Source: Macrotis lagotis
Lineage: Eukaryota > Chordata > Mammalia > Peramelemorphia > Peramelidae
Length of the DNA: 64,000 nt
Direction of reading: 5' to 3'
NCBI RefSeq assembly: GCF_037893015.1
Contig: NC_133659.1
Location: forward strand, 14,984,183 to 15,048,182
Shown one piece after another: positions 12,650 through 25,084 of this stretch (position 1 is the first letter of the stretch; each line of letters opens with the position of its first letter). The notes beneath the pieces are model-generated. The model searched no databases. It was not told the DNA's origin and worked only from the letters and a program-made list of their open reading frames with translations. Made by a program: the position numbers and the translations under genes.

Positions 12650-14900
12650 CAGGAACTAGTATCTGGGGGTCCCTGAAACCATGAATTCCAACTCTCTTGC
12701 CAAGCAGGATTTATCTTGGGAGGGCTTGGCCAAATCCAAGTCAGATGCATTAGCCTACCTCAATACCTCCTTGCCCTGACAGACCTGTTTGTTCTAGTGG
12801 GGCATCTGACCACAAAAACCCTTTCATTGGATTTTCTATCACAGTCCCCACCCACCCCCAAGGAGTTGGTAGGACAGGCAGATAATCTCCCCACCCCACT
12901 CACCCCAGTTTGCAACACTCTCCCTCATTCACCCACTTCCTGCTGAAGCCAGACCAAAACTATTTTGCATTAACTCATTTGAGAACATGTTGTTTATAGT
13001 CAGTAGAATGTAAGCTACAGGAGGACAAGGAGTTTCACTTTATCTTTGGATCCACAGCCTTTGGCACATCTATTGAATTGTGGACAGGGAAATTTTAGGG
13101 ATAGTGAAGACTGACCATCAATAACATATCACTCCCAACACAAGGGGCAAAAGGCACAGGGCATAACTCGAAATAGCATCTCCCATGCCACACCTCCTCC
13201 CATCAAAATGATGGGGTTGCCCTTAGACCCAGTGGAAAATTGTGTTATCACTTGGACACATCTACCCTGTGATTTATTTTTCCCCCAAATGAATCTTGCT
13301 CTGCTGTCTCTTGTCCACGACTAGCTAGGAGGAGAAGACATCACCCAGGCTGATGTGTATTCCATCCTATCAGCAAGTGAAATGGTGAACCAACAGCAGA
13401 CTGGCCTCCATCACATGTGTGGGAGCCTCTTCAGAATTGGGGACCAGCCTAAAACAAAATTTGAAGACTCCCCAAGTATTATTCAAGCAATAAGTTCAGT
13501 GGCCTCCGGAGTGTGGTTACTTCTCATTGCACAATCACCCACTCCACATCTTTGCTACAATGGTCTTGCCTCATCCCCAAACCACATCCAACTTCTGCTT
13601 CATGGTTATTGTGATTAAGTAAGTTATTCTGGTGAAGTAGGAAAAACATATGCTTAATAGTATCTTCTACTCTGATAGGTGTCAAAGGCACATTTAGCAC
13701 CCAGTTGACCAGCAGGCAAAGGAAAGAAACAGGAGCTAGTGCCTAATGGATATGCCCCAGAATTAATGGAAGTTTTTCACCAACATAAAGCCTTAAGGTC
13801 CAGGGAAATATTTTGGATGGGGGGGTGGGGTTGGTCTATGAGACAACTGAGTCAGGAGGAGGCTTGGTGATCTTATAGTGGCACCTGATGGCAGACAGGG
13901 GCAGGAAGCCAGCTGACACCAAAACTTTGGGTTGAGTTATAAAAATAGTCAACTTTTTAGATCTCACAGGATTTTAAATTTGTGGTTTTTTATGTAGGGG
14001 CCATGACTTCACCATCTAGCCCCTTCCTGCTTTCCACTTTTCTTATTCTTCATTGCCCTCTTCCCATGCTACAATTCATCCTAGCTCCCGTGCTGCACAT
14101 CCACCATCATTGTGATGACTGTCCGCCATGTGTGAAATGTTGGCCCTTCCCAACTGCCTCTGAGAATCCCAACTTTCTGTCCAAACTCAGCTGGAGGGCC
14201 GTGTTATATGTGAAGCCTCCCCACCTGCTAGGGGACCCCTCCCAAACCTCCCTTATGTTCATGTAAAGATGAAGTCAATGGCCCAGTCAAGTGATCCCAC
14301 TGCATGTAACCTAAGTGCCCGGATGCTGCTGCCTGGGCGTTTTAACCAGGCAATATGGAAAGCTGGTCAGATGGCTGGAGGCCGTTGGTCATGCTCTGTA
14401 GGATTTCTGTAAAATAGCTCATTGGGCATGGAAAATTCAGTCTGATCACTCAAAGGAAGGCAATGCCCTGAAATTTGGAGCAGGAGAGGGAGAAAAGCCA
14501 CAGCCTTAGCTCTGGTCTTGGTCACCTCCTGCCCCTCCCCTTGGCCAGAGACATGCTAATTGAACTTCAGAAGGTCAGAAAATTGGGTCCTTTCATGGGT
14601 AACCTTGCAGTGTCCTCAGGGCAGCAACAGCTGAGAGCATTTGTAGTCAAAGATAGAAGGGACTCCACAAGGAAAGACTGAGTGGGGGTGCCACATGCCC
14701 CAGCAGGAAAGCTATGCCATTCACAAGGAGAATTTCCTGAGGACCCTTTAAATTAGAGCACCAGGCACTGGGAGTGACCTGTTTGCCACATGTCCAAGCC
14801 CACTCCCCATACATGCAGGACAGTGAGTTAAAGACATTAAGGGGATGGTTGGTATCAATTATTCTATTGTTATAAAGACCTCTTTCATGAAAACTAAGTC
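12650..14900. other. Unique intronic sequence, no gene seen
   Basis: Apart from a short L2/L3-like trace near 13005-13080, I see no repeat or coding exon. Frames of 60-95 codons on the plus strand show no recognisable protein pattern. Confidence 0.5.
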
Positions 14901-14902
14901 TG

Positions 14903-15142
14903 GGACTTCTAGGTGGTACCATAGTGTAGAGAGCCAGGCCCGGAGTTAGAAAAACTCATCTTCTAGAGTTCAAATCCAACCTCAGATACTTGCAAGTTGT
15001 GTGACCCTAGGCAAATCATAACTGTTTGCCTCAGTTTCCTCCTCTGCAAAATGAACCGGAGAGGAAAATGACAAATAACTCTAGTATTTCTGCCAAGAAA
15101 ATGCCAAATGGAGTCATGAAGAGATCCAACTGAACAACAGTT
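14903..15142 (+). repeat. CORE-SINE (MAR/MON type) with RTE-like tail
   Basis: Head 'gggacttctaggtggtacca', B-box region 'gagttcaaatccaacctcag', core 'tgcctcagtttcctcctctg', and 3' end 'ccaaatggagtcatgaagag' plus 'ccaactgaacaacag'. Near full length. Confidence 0.85.
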
Positions 15143-15447
15143 ATCATAATAAGTCTAGCTGACTGTTAGTAAACAAATAATCCTGGATGGAGGGGAAGAG
15201 AACAAGTGGAAGCATTAGAGAGACATTTCCCCAGCCCCTTAGAGATTATTCCTGGAGCCTGAGGGAGAGAGTAGCCGTCCTAGGGAAGGAACCTGGTCAT
15301 GAGAATGAAGACTGCGAGAACAGACCAGAAACATGTGCAACATACAGAATCACATACACTTATGTGAGTAAAATTTGATATCCCAATTATCCATGAGTGC
15401 AGGGACCATGATCAGCAGCCCAAAGCAGGCCCTTAATAAATGCTTAG

Positions 15448-15598
15448 CTGACAGACAGCTAGGTGACATTGTGGATAGAACATCAGCCCTGGAGACAGGA
15501 GGACCTGAGCTCAAATCCAACCTGAATAATCGCCTGGTTGCGTGTCCTTGGGCAAATCACTTATCCTCATTGCCTTAAATAAAAATGTTTAAAAATTA
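15448..15598 (+). repeat. tRNA-derived SINE
   Basis: Forward copy: 'agctaggtgacattgtggat', 'gagctcaaatccaacctgaa', 'ttatcctcattgcctt', followed by an A-rich, AAT-containing tail that runs into an (ATA)n stretch near 15607-15622. Internally diverged. Confidence 0.85.
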
Positions 15599-15689
15599 AT
15601 CATAATCATAATAATAATAATAAATGCTTGGTTTAATGACTTTTTCCTGACTTAAAACACTTCTTTTGCCTCCACACATAGTATGATCC

Positions 15690-15795
15690 AAATAAACTGA
15701 CTTTCTTTAAAGTGAAATGAGCAGAACCAGAATTTCTTTATATAATAATCACAACATTATAAAGAAAAAACATCTTTGAAAGGCTGAACAGGTTC
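15690..15795 (+). mobile_element. LINE-1 3' fragment
   Basis: Short forward fragment with 'aagtgaaatgagcagaacca', typical of the marsupial L1 ORF2 C-terminal region, followed by 'ataatcacaacattataaag'. Heavily truncated. Confidence 0.6.
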
Positions 15796-15827
15796 ACACA
15801 ATCTGCAAGCTCTATTCTAGAAGGAAA

Positions 15828-15890
15828 GAAGGAAGGAAGAAAAGAAGGAGAGAAGGAAAGAGGAAAAGAGAGAGAGGAAGGGAAGCATTT
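15828..15890 (+). repeat. GA-rich low-complexity tract
   Basis: Imperfect GGAA/GAAA/GAGA purine run. Confidence 0.85.
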
Positions 15891-16194
15891 GTTTAGAGCC
15901 ACAAAACTGTTTGAAAAGAGACATGGACGAGCAGGACAGCTTTGAAAGTAGCATTAACTTTATTATAATCGTTTATAAACTCAGTCTGCCAGTAAGGGAG
16001 ATGTATAGTCTCATGGACAATGCTTTTTTTTGTTGTTCTCTATTTAAGTTTATTAATTATAGGAGAATAAAAAATTAACTGTCTTTTTAAAACTGGAATT
16101 CTTACTGATCCTTACACAGAACAGTCCATTTCCAGCCTTCTTGTTTTAGCGATGGCTGTTCCCCATGCCAGGACTCGGTTTCTCTTCACTTCCA

Positions 16195-16500
16195 GCTCTT
16201 GAATTCCTAATTTCCTTCAAGATTCAGCTGAACCTTCCCTTTTGAACTGAATTCTTTCCTGACCTCTCCCCCCACACCCAGCTGTTCATTCCTTCCTCTG
16301 AAAATCACTGATCAATTCTTGTTATATTTTGTATTTTTGGTTTATGTTTTGTATATTCTTATATGAACACACCGTTTCCCCTGGCTGACTTGTAAATGCC
16401 TTCAGGACAGGGCTTTTCACTTCAGTCTTTGCATTCTGAGCCCCAGTATAGCATCTGGAACCCACCGGATATGTAATGAAAGCCTATTGAGTGACATTTT
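16195..16500 (+). repeat. Ancient L2/L3-type interspersed repeat
   Basis: Carries 'ccttcaagattcagctgaac', 'cttgtaaatgccttcaggac' and 'ccagtatagcatctgg', a series seen in very old mammalian LINE 3' ends. Class assignment is tentative. Confidence 0.45.
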
Positions 16501-18109
16501 GGTCAGTTAGCTAGCTTTCTGAGCTCACATCTGATCAGCCACAGTCGGCCACAGCAAGTTGTCTCAAACATACTGATGTCATCTCCGTCTTCTTCGAGAA
16601 CGAAGGGCAAGAACCAGTCAAGCACCAATCAACTTTCCTGATCACTTCAGTCCTGTGGATTTTGGCACCTTGCAAACACCAACTGGCTTTTGGAAAGATA
16701 TTTGCTCTTCCCCTCCTCTCCGACTACTGAGAGACCCCAGGAACTATCTCCTTTTTCCTGTTTGGGCCTTTCCTTATCACTAATACATGCAGACCCTGCC
16801 TCCGGGACATGATTATACCAACAAGGCTGGTCCTGGTTTCAAGTATCAAATACAACAGGTGGTCAAAGCAGAGGATTAAAGGAACGTTATTGGAGCTGGT
16901 AACCAAGAGGTCCCTGATGACCCAAGAAAGAAGAATTTCAGGACAATAGAAAGATCGGTGACAAGGGGCAGAAGGGGACCCTGGGGTCAAATCTGATGGC
17001 AGGGAGGAAGCTCTTTGCCCATTGTCGTAGCTTGAATGACAACATGACCCTTGGCCCCTTGCTTAGAGTGTTCCACACACAGTGACCTCTTAATAACTGT
17101 TTTCATTCATCCAGAAACTTCTAGCCTGGGGCTCTCTTCCAGCATATGGGGAGAATGCCTGCTCCCACATTTCTAGATAGCTTCTTCTCTGGTGGGAAAC
17201 AGAAGGTCAGGAAATGAGATGGGAAAGGAGAGCTAATTCTCCTGAGCAGATTTCAGCCCCTTAGCTTCTAGGACTGGGAAACTCTATACAGGGAATTCCA
17301 ACACCTGGACTTCTCCTGCCCAGGTCCTCTTCCTGCCTTCTTGAGCTAACCCTGCCCTTCCCTTAGTTTCCACTACAGTGTTTTAGAATATTCAATCAGA
17401 ACTCTGATTTTCCACAGAGGGATACAAGCATGCAAATTCTTCCATATTCCCCTTGGGGCCTTAGTTTCCTCATCTGTAAAATGAAAGATCCTTGGTAATA
17501 TGCCAAGTCCCTTCCAGTCTTCAATCCTGTCATTGTCAGGAGATATTCCTGGAAGATCTGGGTTCAAATCAAGTTTCTGATGCTTACCACCAGTTCTACA
17601 ATCCTATGGCTTAAGGTTGAATCTCTATTCTGGTCCTTCTGTGGCTTTGGATGAGTCACTTCTCCTGCACCAAATTCTATGATTCTATGAGCAATTGAAG
17701 GATCCCCAAGAAAGAGAACTGAAAAGTTCCTCTCCTCAGCTTTCAAAGGAGTTTCTTCATAAGACAAAAACGGGAGTGGGAGTCAATAAAGAAGAGGCCC
17801 TGGAGGTTTGCCCCTCTCGGGCTGTAGATGACCCCAGCACTGGCAATCCAACTTCATTGAAAAGATTCTAATTTCATCAATCATCTTGCAGCAGCTACAG
17901 GGTTCTCCCCTAACAAGGAGGGGGGCTGCAGAGCCTAACTAGATTCAGGCATGTCTCTCAACCAACGAAACCAGAGGATACTTTCTCTTAGCTTCTGATC
18001 ATCCCCTGTCCAGTCCAAAAGGCATAAGGCAGTTCCCACTAGCATCTTCTCTCTTCAGATTACTATGTTTTCCCATTCTCCTGACCATTTAAGAAGATAG
18101 CTGACATGG

Positions 18110-18310
18110 TATATAGGACGCTTGACTTGAAATCCAGAGAGATCTGAATTCAAATCTTGCCTTACATTAGATTGTAAGCCCTTTGAGGCAAGGACTCTGT
18201 CTGTCTGTTAGGGACTTAACAAATATTTATTGATTGGTTGGTTGAGTGACTCTGGGCAAGTTACTTGCCTTCATCTACACCTCAGTTTCTTCACCAGTAA
18301 AATGCAGCTA
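18110..18310 (+). repeat. MIR-like plus L2/L3-like fragments
   Basis: An L2/L3 3' trace (attgtaagccctttgaggca, acaaatatttattgattgg) interrupts MIR-like parts (tgaattcaaatcttgcctta; ctgggcaagttacttgcctt). Confidence 0.55.
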
Positions 18311-18477
18311 ATACTAAGATTAGTTTTAGACCTCTCAGGCTTATTATTCAAATGGAATAATATGAAGTATTTTGCAAATTTGAAAGGATCATCTGTGAGC
18401 TATTTTAATGTTGATCAGCTTTGGTTTCTCATCTATTCTCTTCATTTGACTTCTAATGCCTCACATCTCAGCACCTA

Positions 18478-18702
18478 GGAAGCACCATAGTACACTGGGC
18501 CTGGAGACAGGAAGACTCATGAGTTCAAATCCAACCTCAGGTACTTATTAGCTTTGTGTCCCTGGGCAAGTCACTGAACCTCATTTTCCTCATCTGTAAA
18601 ATAAGCTAAAGAAGAAAATAGCAAATCACTCCAGTATCCTTGCCAAAGAAACCCCAAAGGAGATCACAAACAGTCAGATACCACTGAAAAAAATGACTGA
18701 GC
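18478..18702 (+). repeat. CORE-SINE (MAR/MON type)
   Basis: Forward copy with 'gagttcaaatccaacctcag', 'ccctgggcaagtcactgaac', 'cctcatctgtaaaata' and a 3' part 'ggagatcacaaacagtcaga' related to the RTE end. Confidence 0.82.
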
Positions 18703-19029
18703 GGCTAATCTCAAATTAGGGCCTCCTTCCTCATCGACAAGAACTCTTCTGTTAAAGCAAAACAAAAAGGCCAAATGCACACTGTGATCATGGAAGACAG
18801 AACTAAACAACATACAAGATTTTTCATGCTCCACAAATAGCTCTGTGATTTCTATTTTTTCAGCTGTATCCTTCAAAACCCTGACAATGGCCATTTGGTA
18901 AGACCTTTCTCAGACCATTTTACCAGAGGGATAAATGCAACTGCCCCAACTGCTCTTCTTCCAACAGGGGACTCTTGCTGCTCTTTTAAAAGTCTAGAAG
19001 GTCAACATACAAGGGTGCCTTACATGCCC

Positions 19030-19205
19030 ATAGGGCTTATATATGTGTGTATATAATAATATGTATGTATGTATATAATAATAGCTGGCTTTTACTATAT
19101 ATAGGGAGAGAGAGAATATATACTATATATTGTATAGTCATTTATATTAATTAAAATATATACTATATATTAATTTGTAGTATATATATTATTATAGTAT
19201 AGATG
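19030..19205 (+). repeat. AT-rich simple sequence
   Basis: Degenerate TATA/ATAG/TGTA repeats with several self-complementary runs such as atatactatatatta. Confidence 0.8.
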
Positions 19206-19549
19206 GGCACTATACACATTTATGAAATACACCTGGAAGGGTGAATGGAGGACTACCCATGCCCTGAAAGCAGGGATAAGATCAGAGATATGGCAAGATT
19301 TGGGGAAGGACTGACAGGTTTATGGGAAGGGTTGGATACAGTTTGGGAGGCTTGGCAAGACTTTAAGTCAAGCAAGTACCTTCTCCCTCTGTATCTTCTG
19401 TAACTAACTTCATCTTTAACCATCGAATACTAAAACCATCATCCCTACTAAAAATACCCCCCCCTAAAAAGCATTTGAGAGTAGTTGCTTTTATGGAAAC
19501 ACAGTAGTGTGGTCTCAGGTCAGACACAGTAGAATTTTAGTGATTAGCT

Positions 19550-19770
19550 ATATGACCTTGACCAAGCAGAAAGGTTGCTGGGTTGGGAGTCAAAGATCTG
19601 GATTTGAATTCTGCATCTGATACTTACTAGCTATATAACTCTGGACAAACCACTTGCCTCAGTTTCCCCATACGTAAAATAAAGCACCAACCTCACAAGG
19701 CTGTTAAGAGAATTCCAGAGAGATAACAGAGGCAAAGTTGCTTTGCAAAAATTCAAACTTGATGTCAATG
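19550..19770 (+). repeat. MIR-like SINE
   Basis: Forward: 'gggttgggagtcaaagatct', 'acttactagctatataactc', 'cttgcctcagtttccccata' and 'taaaataaagcaccaacctc'. Confidence 0.7.
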
Positions 19771-20146
19771 ATAACTAATAGTGTACAATAAATGTACAAA
19801 TAAATGTACAAGATTCTAGAATTAAAGATGGAAGGGGCCTCAGAGGCCATCTAGTTCAACCTTGCTAGAAGAAGAACAGAGGCCCAGGAAGGTGAAGGTC
19901 TGGTTTCAGATCTGGAACTCTGACCCCACAGCCCACCTCACTTTATTATGTCCTGTCTGCCTCAGTTTCCTCATCTACAAAATAGGAATCAAGACGTTCA
20001 CACTGGCTTTGCCCCCCGACTGGTCAAACAGAGGCATTTTATGGTGGGAACATGTATCTAAACACACTCAATCGGCTGCCCTGGAGCATAGTCTCAGCAG
20101 ACTTCACTCCCTCCCAGGCCTTTAGGACTCTAGAAATAAATGACCT

Positions 20147-20172
20147 CAATCCTCCTCCTCCTCCTCCTCCTC
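20147..20172 (+). repeat. (TCC)n microsatellite
   Basis: About eight TCC/CTC units. Confidence 0.88.
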
Positions 20173-21029
20173 CAATGACTACAAGAAGCCAAGTTTCCAT
20201 TCATCCCTTTGTATGGAGTTGTAGAAAGTTGGATATTAAATCATCTCTGAGCCTAGGGCTCCCCCTTGTGGTCCAAAGTGGAAAGACAGGGAGCTGGGCC
20301 ACATGGAGCTGGCCATCCCCATCCAATGACAGAGTCATTTTTTAAAAAAAGAATAAGAAATGATAAACTTTTAAAAACGAAACAGACCCTATCGACTTCA
20401 TTGCCCCTTGCCAGGAATGACCTGAGAGGAGGCAGCGATGGATAAGTACTGACTACCTTACTCTCAATGTCCTTCCACCAATGCACGCGTCCCATCTGGA
20501 GTCCGAGGGCTTGGGTTTGAATCCCAGTTTGGTCACAACTCAGTCAAACCCTCAGGGCTTTGTCGTAGGTCAAAAAGGCCCTTCTAGCCTTGAAATGACA
20601 ATCAAATGAAATCTGTTGTTTTCTCCAAAATTCTCTCCCATGAGCTCTGCTCCAGTTTCCCCTGGCTTCCTTCAAGGTCCCCGCTTCTGCCAGAAGCACT
20701 ACCCAACCCCCCTCCACACCACTGACCCTATACTGAGCATCTAAGGGGGGAGCCTAGAATACTTGTCATTAGATGGTAACCAAGGGCAAGGACTGCTTGT
20801 ATCTTGGTGCCCCCAGACTTTAGTTCTTTCTTATGAAAGGAAAAGAATTCTAAGAATTTAAGAGGCCCGAATTCTAGTCCTAATTCTGACCATGATCTGA
20901 GGCAAATCTCTGGGCCTCTTGTCACCTTGTTCAATTCAATTCAGCAAGCATTTGTAAGTTTGAACATACGCCAGAACTGGTGCTAGGCCTGTCAATTAAT
21001 AATAAAAATCATCAATATTTATATCTGTC

Positions 21030-21270
21030 AAGTTGTACAAATTCCTTTTTTCTTCATTTCCTTTTTATCTTTATTTTTTCAATTATATTTAAAGATAGCT
21101 TTCAACAATCATTTTTGTAAAGTTTTGTCCCTGCCATGATTCCCTCCTTGCATCCTAGGATAGCAAGTTATATGATAGAAGTTATATATGTCTAATTGTG
21201 TTATACATATTTCCATTAGTTATGCTGTGAAAGAAAAATCAGAATAAAGGAGGAGAAATTACAAGAAGGA
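21030..21270 (-). mobile_element. LINE-1 3' UTR, reverse strand
   Basis: Reverse-strand copy of a marsupial L1 terminal region: 'caacaatcatttttgtaaag', 'gttatacatatttcca' and 'ctgtgaaagaaaaatcagaa'. ORF2 is not attached, so it is 5'-truncated. Confidence 0.55.
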
Positions 21271-21319
21271 AAAAGCAAAAAACAAATTTAAAAAAGGTGT
21301 ATCATTTGATCAATCCTGG

Positions 21320-21490
21320 GAGATAGGAGCTAACCTTATGCCCATTTTATAGATCAGAATACTAATACAGATAGATGGAAGTTAAATGACTTGCCCAGGG
21401 TCATACAGCTCCTAAATTATCAGTTTGAACCTAGGTCTTCCTATCTCCAAGTCCAATATTCTATCTACTGCACCAGCTAGTTTCCATGGT
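21320..21490 (-). repeat. MIR-like SINE
   Basis: Reverse-strand: 'cccattttatagatcagaat', 'atgacttgcccagggtcata', 'gaacctaggtcttcctatct' and 'tctatctactgcaccagcta'. Confidence 0.72.
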
Positions 21491-21997
21491 CAGATCAAAA
21501 ATTCTCCTTCTAAAATGGTCTTTACTTTTCAAAGAAATTCAAATGGGTAGACTCTAAAACCCACTGCTAACAGGACCAAGCAAAATCCTCCATGTCATTC
21601 AAGGCTAAATCTGATTTATGTGAGGGACTTCAAGGGAAACAAGCCTCCCGTGACTCGACCGTCACTCCAAGGCCAGAAGAGCTCTGAGGCCACCTTCGCC
21701 TACACCAAAGCTCCAAGAGTTTGACCAAGTTGTGACCAAACTGAGATTCAAATCTAAGCCCTCGGACTCCTATCTTAGGTTCTCTAAATATTGATGGCTA
21801 GGACCATGAGAAAAAAAATTGAAATTTTTCCTAAAATTATTTTGAGCTTTCCAATTATTCTCCAGTAATTGTTTAGAAGGAACAAGGGGTCCAGAAAAGG
21901 GGGGACCCTTATTCTATCTAACTGGGCAGAAGAACCATTCAAGAAATTTAAAAATTTTGGAACTGATTTTTTTTTTTTTTACAATTAAACAAAGAGG

Positions 21998-22155
21998 GGT
22001 TAGATAGGTGGCGCAGTGCATAGAGCACTGGCCCTGGAGTCAGGAGGACCTGAGTTCAAATGTGGCCTCAGACACTTAAATAATGACCTAGCTGTGTGTG
22101 GCCTTGGGCAAGCCACTTAACCCTATTTGCCTTGCAAAAACTAAAAAACAAACAA
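21998..22155 (+). repeat. tRNA-derived SINE, full length
   Basis: Head 'gataggtggcgcagtgcata', B-box region 'gagttcaaatgtggcctcag', 3' end 'ttgccttgcaaaaact'. A perfect 17-bp duplication, acaattaaacaaagagg, flanks it at 21981-21997 and 22156-22172, so the insertion is relatively young. Confidence 0.95.
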
Positions 22156-23046
22156 ACAATTAAACAAAGAGGCAATTTTCTCATTTGGAAGGGCTAAATA
22201 AGACACAAGCTTTTAATCTAGTCCCATAATTCCCCTCCTGGCTTCCCTGCACCTGCCAACAGGGAGGTGGAACAGGGCCATTTTTAACCCTCAGTCTGGG
22301 GCAGTAGAACTAGCCTTGTATTTGAAATCAGGACTCCTGAGTCTGAATCCTGAACAAGGATGCATGCTGTTTTATTTTCATCTGGTCCCATTAGTTCATG
22401 ATCTAATCCTCTCTTGGTTTGGAAATAGAAAGATATCAGTGTGCTCAGGAAGCCACCATCTTTGGGGGAAAGACATCCTGGAGGAGGCAGTACTTGAACC
22501 GGACAGTCTAAGAGGCAGAGACAAGCAGAGGGGGCATTCTGGGCACAATCAAGGTAAAGACACCAAGATAACACAGAGATTGCCATGGGCGAGGGAGGAA
22601 CTGCTTCAGATCCCTATTCACTGGGGGAGCACAGGCAAGTCCCATCAGGTTGCATCCTTAGTTTCCTTATTTGTAAAATGAGGATATTAATATCTGTACT
22701 GCCCACTTGACAGGGTGGTTGTGAGGCCCAAGGGAAGCTATTTATAAACTTCAAAATGCCACCCATGGCTCATCCATTCATGGGAATAGTCAGCTACTGT
22801 TATCAGACTCATAGGAAGGGCTGAATATGATATAGCCCAAAAAAGACTTAGTGGAGATCTACGCTATTAATACACTAAGGCAATGTACAAAATGGCTTCA
22901 ATAATGCAAATGCAAACTACCAAAAAAACAAAACCTGAACCTGCAGAAGTGGGGAACCATGGGGATAGAATACTATATACACTGTCAGGCTGAGTTGCTA
23001 TGTTGATCAGTTTGTTTTTGGTTTTTTTTTTTTGTTGGTGTTTCTT

Positions 23047-23153
23047 TTTTTATTTTTGCAAGGCAATGGAGTTAAGTGACTTGCCCAAGGCCACACAGCT
23101 AGGTCATTATTAAGTGCCTGAGGCTGGATTTCAACTCAGGTTCTCCTGACTCA
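23047..23153 (-). repeat. tRNA-derived SINE, left arm of inverted pair
   Basis: Reverse-strand copy from ttttgcaaggcaatggagtt to ggttctcctgactca. The head is missing. It faces the forward copy at 23154-23275. Confidence 0.9.
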
Positions 23154-23275
23154 ATAGATAGAGTACCTTGAGTCAGGAGGACCTGAGTCCAAATCCGACC
23201 TCAGACACTTAATGATTACCTAGGTGTGTGACCTTGGGCAAGTCACTTAACCCTGCTGCCTTGCAAAAGAAAAAA
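23154..23275 (+). repeat. tRNA-derived SINE, right arm of inverted pair
   Basis: Forward copy beginning with the partial head atagatagagtacc, then 'tgagtcaggaggacctgagt' to 'ctgccttgcaaaaga'. Together with the left arm it makes an inverted repeat of about 97 nt per arm with a spacer of about 15 nt. Confidence 0.9.
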
Positions 23276-23339
23276 AAGGTGACAATCCTGGGTAGATAAA
23301 TGTGGCAGGAAAACTAGGAATGAAGGTGATCCTAGGATT

Positions 23340-24015
23340 ATAGATTTAAAACCCAAAGGGATTTTGGAAGGTCTCTCATTTTACAGATTAATAAACTGAG
23401 GTCCAGAAATATGGAGGGATTTGGATAAATGACAGAGCTAGGATTTGACTTCTGAACCCAAACTCTAAGTTTCATGGGAAAATTGAAGGTTTTTGGATTA
23501 AACTGTTAAACTTGCTGGAGGGTATGGATGAAAATGGGCCTCCATGGAAGAATCCCTGGTCTGCTAAACTCATAGAGCAGTGAAGTCCTGGCCTGGTAGG
23601 GTTGCCCTCAGAGCTCAGGGCACATTCCACAGATATCCCCAAGGTCAAAAATCCACCCCCAATCAGAGCACCCAGACACCCTCCTGCTGTCCACAAGATG
23701 GCCCCACCCAACCAAGGCATTGAGTAGTGACAGAAAGAAGGGATAATCCCACAAGGATATTTTGTCTGAAGCATCTTCATCCATCTTCCTAATCCTCATT
23801 CATCAACCTAATGGATAATGGTATTATTACAGAGCATCTGAAGGTTTGCAACCATTTTACTTCCACTATCTTACAGCAGCCCAGGTAGTCCCATCAGATA
23901 CAGGGGGAGCCTGAATTCAGACAACAGAAGTGACTAACCCAAGGTCACAGATAATAAATATCCAAAATGCAACTTGAACCCAGTTTTTCCTGATTCCAGG
24001 ACTGTTACTTTAACC
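23340..24015 (-). repeat. Two MIR-like fragments (23340-23465, 23830-24015)
   Basis: Both are reverse strand. The first has 'tctcattttacagattaata' and 'aactgaggtccagaaat'; the second has 'gactaacccaaggtcacaga' and 'acttgaacccagtttttcct'. The 365 nt between them look unique; a frame of about 100 codons at 23472-23780 (minus) has no recognisable protein pattern. Confidence 0.55.
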
Positions 24016-24019
24016 ATTT

Positions 24020-24145
24020 GGCTTATCAGTCATTAAATAAGCATTTATTAAGCACCTATGTAGCCAGGTACTGTCCTAAGATTTGGGGCTACAAAACAAC
24101 AGTCCCTGTCCCCAAGGGGCTTACAATCACTTCATGGTACCTCTC
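24020..24145 (+). repeat. Ancient L2/L3-type LINE 3' fragment
   Basis: Reads 'ataagcatttattaagcacc', 'gccaggtactgtcctaag' and 'cagtccctgtccccaagggg'. Confidence 0.55.
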
Positions 24146-24875
24146 ATCCATCAGTCACTAAGGAAGCACCAGAGAAGCAAATTAAAAAAATGAAGAACAG
24201 TCCCTGCCCTTACTAGAGGTCATTTTCTGCACTTGGGCAGCCTTCTAAGACCATCGTTATTCCTATCTTCTATGACTAGAATGTCCTTGCCCCATATCTC
24301 TATATTGACACCAGTTGGGGTTTTCTTGCTCAATCTTCAAAACTCAACTCAAAGGCTAGCACTTTAACACAGATCTAACACATAATGCTTAACAAAAGCT
24401 GCTTCATTCGTTCATTCATTTATTTCATCCAGGTTTTCCCGATCTCTTTATCCAGAGGAACCTTTTCCTCCTTTTAATTATGAACCCTTCTCACATACAA
24501 CACTGCAGGAGTTATTTGCATACATTCCAATCCCCATCTCTGGATGAGGAGTGTTTGGAGAGTTGCTAATCTAAGCCAAATCTAGTGACCCCTTTTCAGT
24601 CTTCCTCCTCCTCGATCTCTCTGCAAGTTCTCACTCTGTCAGTCCCTCCATTTGTTAGTTATTTTCTTCACCCCTGACTTTAGAGCCTCCAAACTCTCCT
24701 TACCCTCCTACCACCTTGCTGTTTGCTCCACCTTCATCTTCTTCATTGGTTCATCATTGTGACCTTTATTGTGGGTTTCCCCCGAGTTCTGTCCTTATTC
24801 TGATACTTTGCCCTCTCTCCACTCCCTCCCTTGGAACACAATTTGCCTCCATGGCTTCAAACAGCATCTCTCTAT

Positions 24876-25084
24876 AAAGATGATGATGATGATGATGATG
24901 TGTGTATTATGTATCTATATAAATATATAAAATAGATGTCGATATAGACACTCATATAAATAATACTTGTGTATACTCGATATAATACTATACATAAATA
25001 TGCATATTGCATATATGCATTTTATATACATATATTGATATATATGATGTGAATACCTACACACACACACACACACACACACAC
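24876..25084 (+). repeat. (GAT)n, AT-rich and (CA)n simple repeats
   Basis: About eight GAT units, then TATA-rich sequence, then about 12 CA units ending at 25084. Confidence 0.85.

Noticed and set aside
22316..22681. 121-codon plus-strand frame
   Set aside because: Overlaps a 100-codon minus frame in MIR-like sequence; no motif or splice logic.
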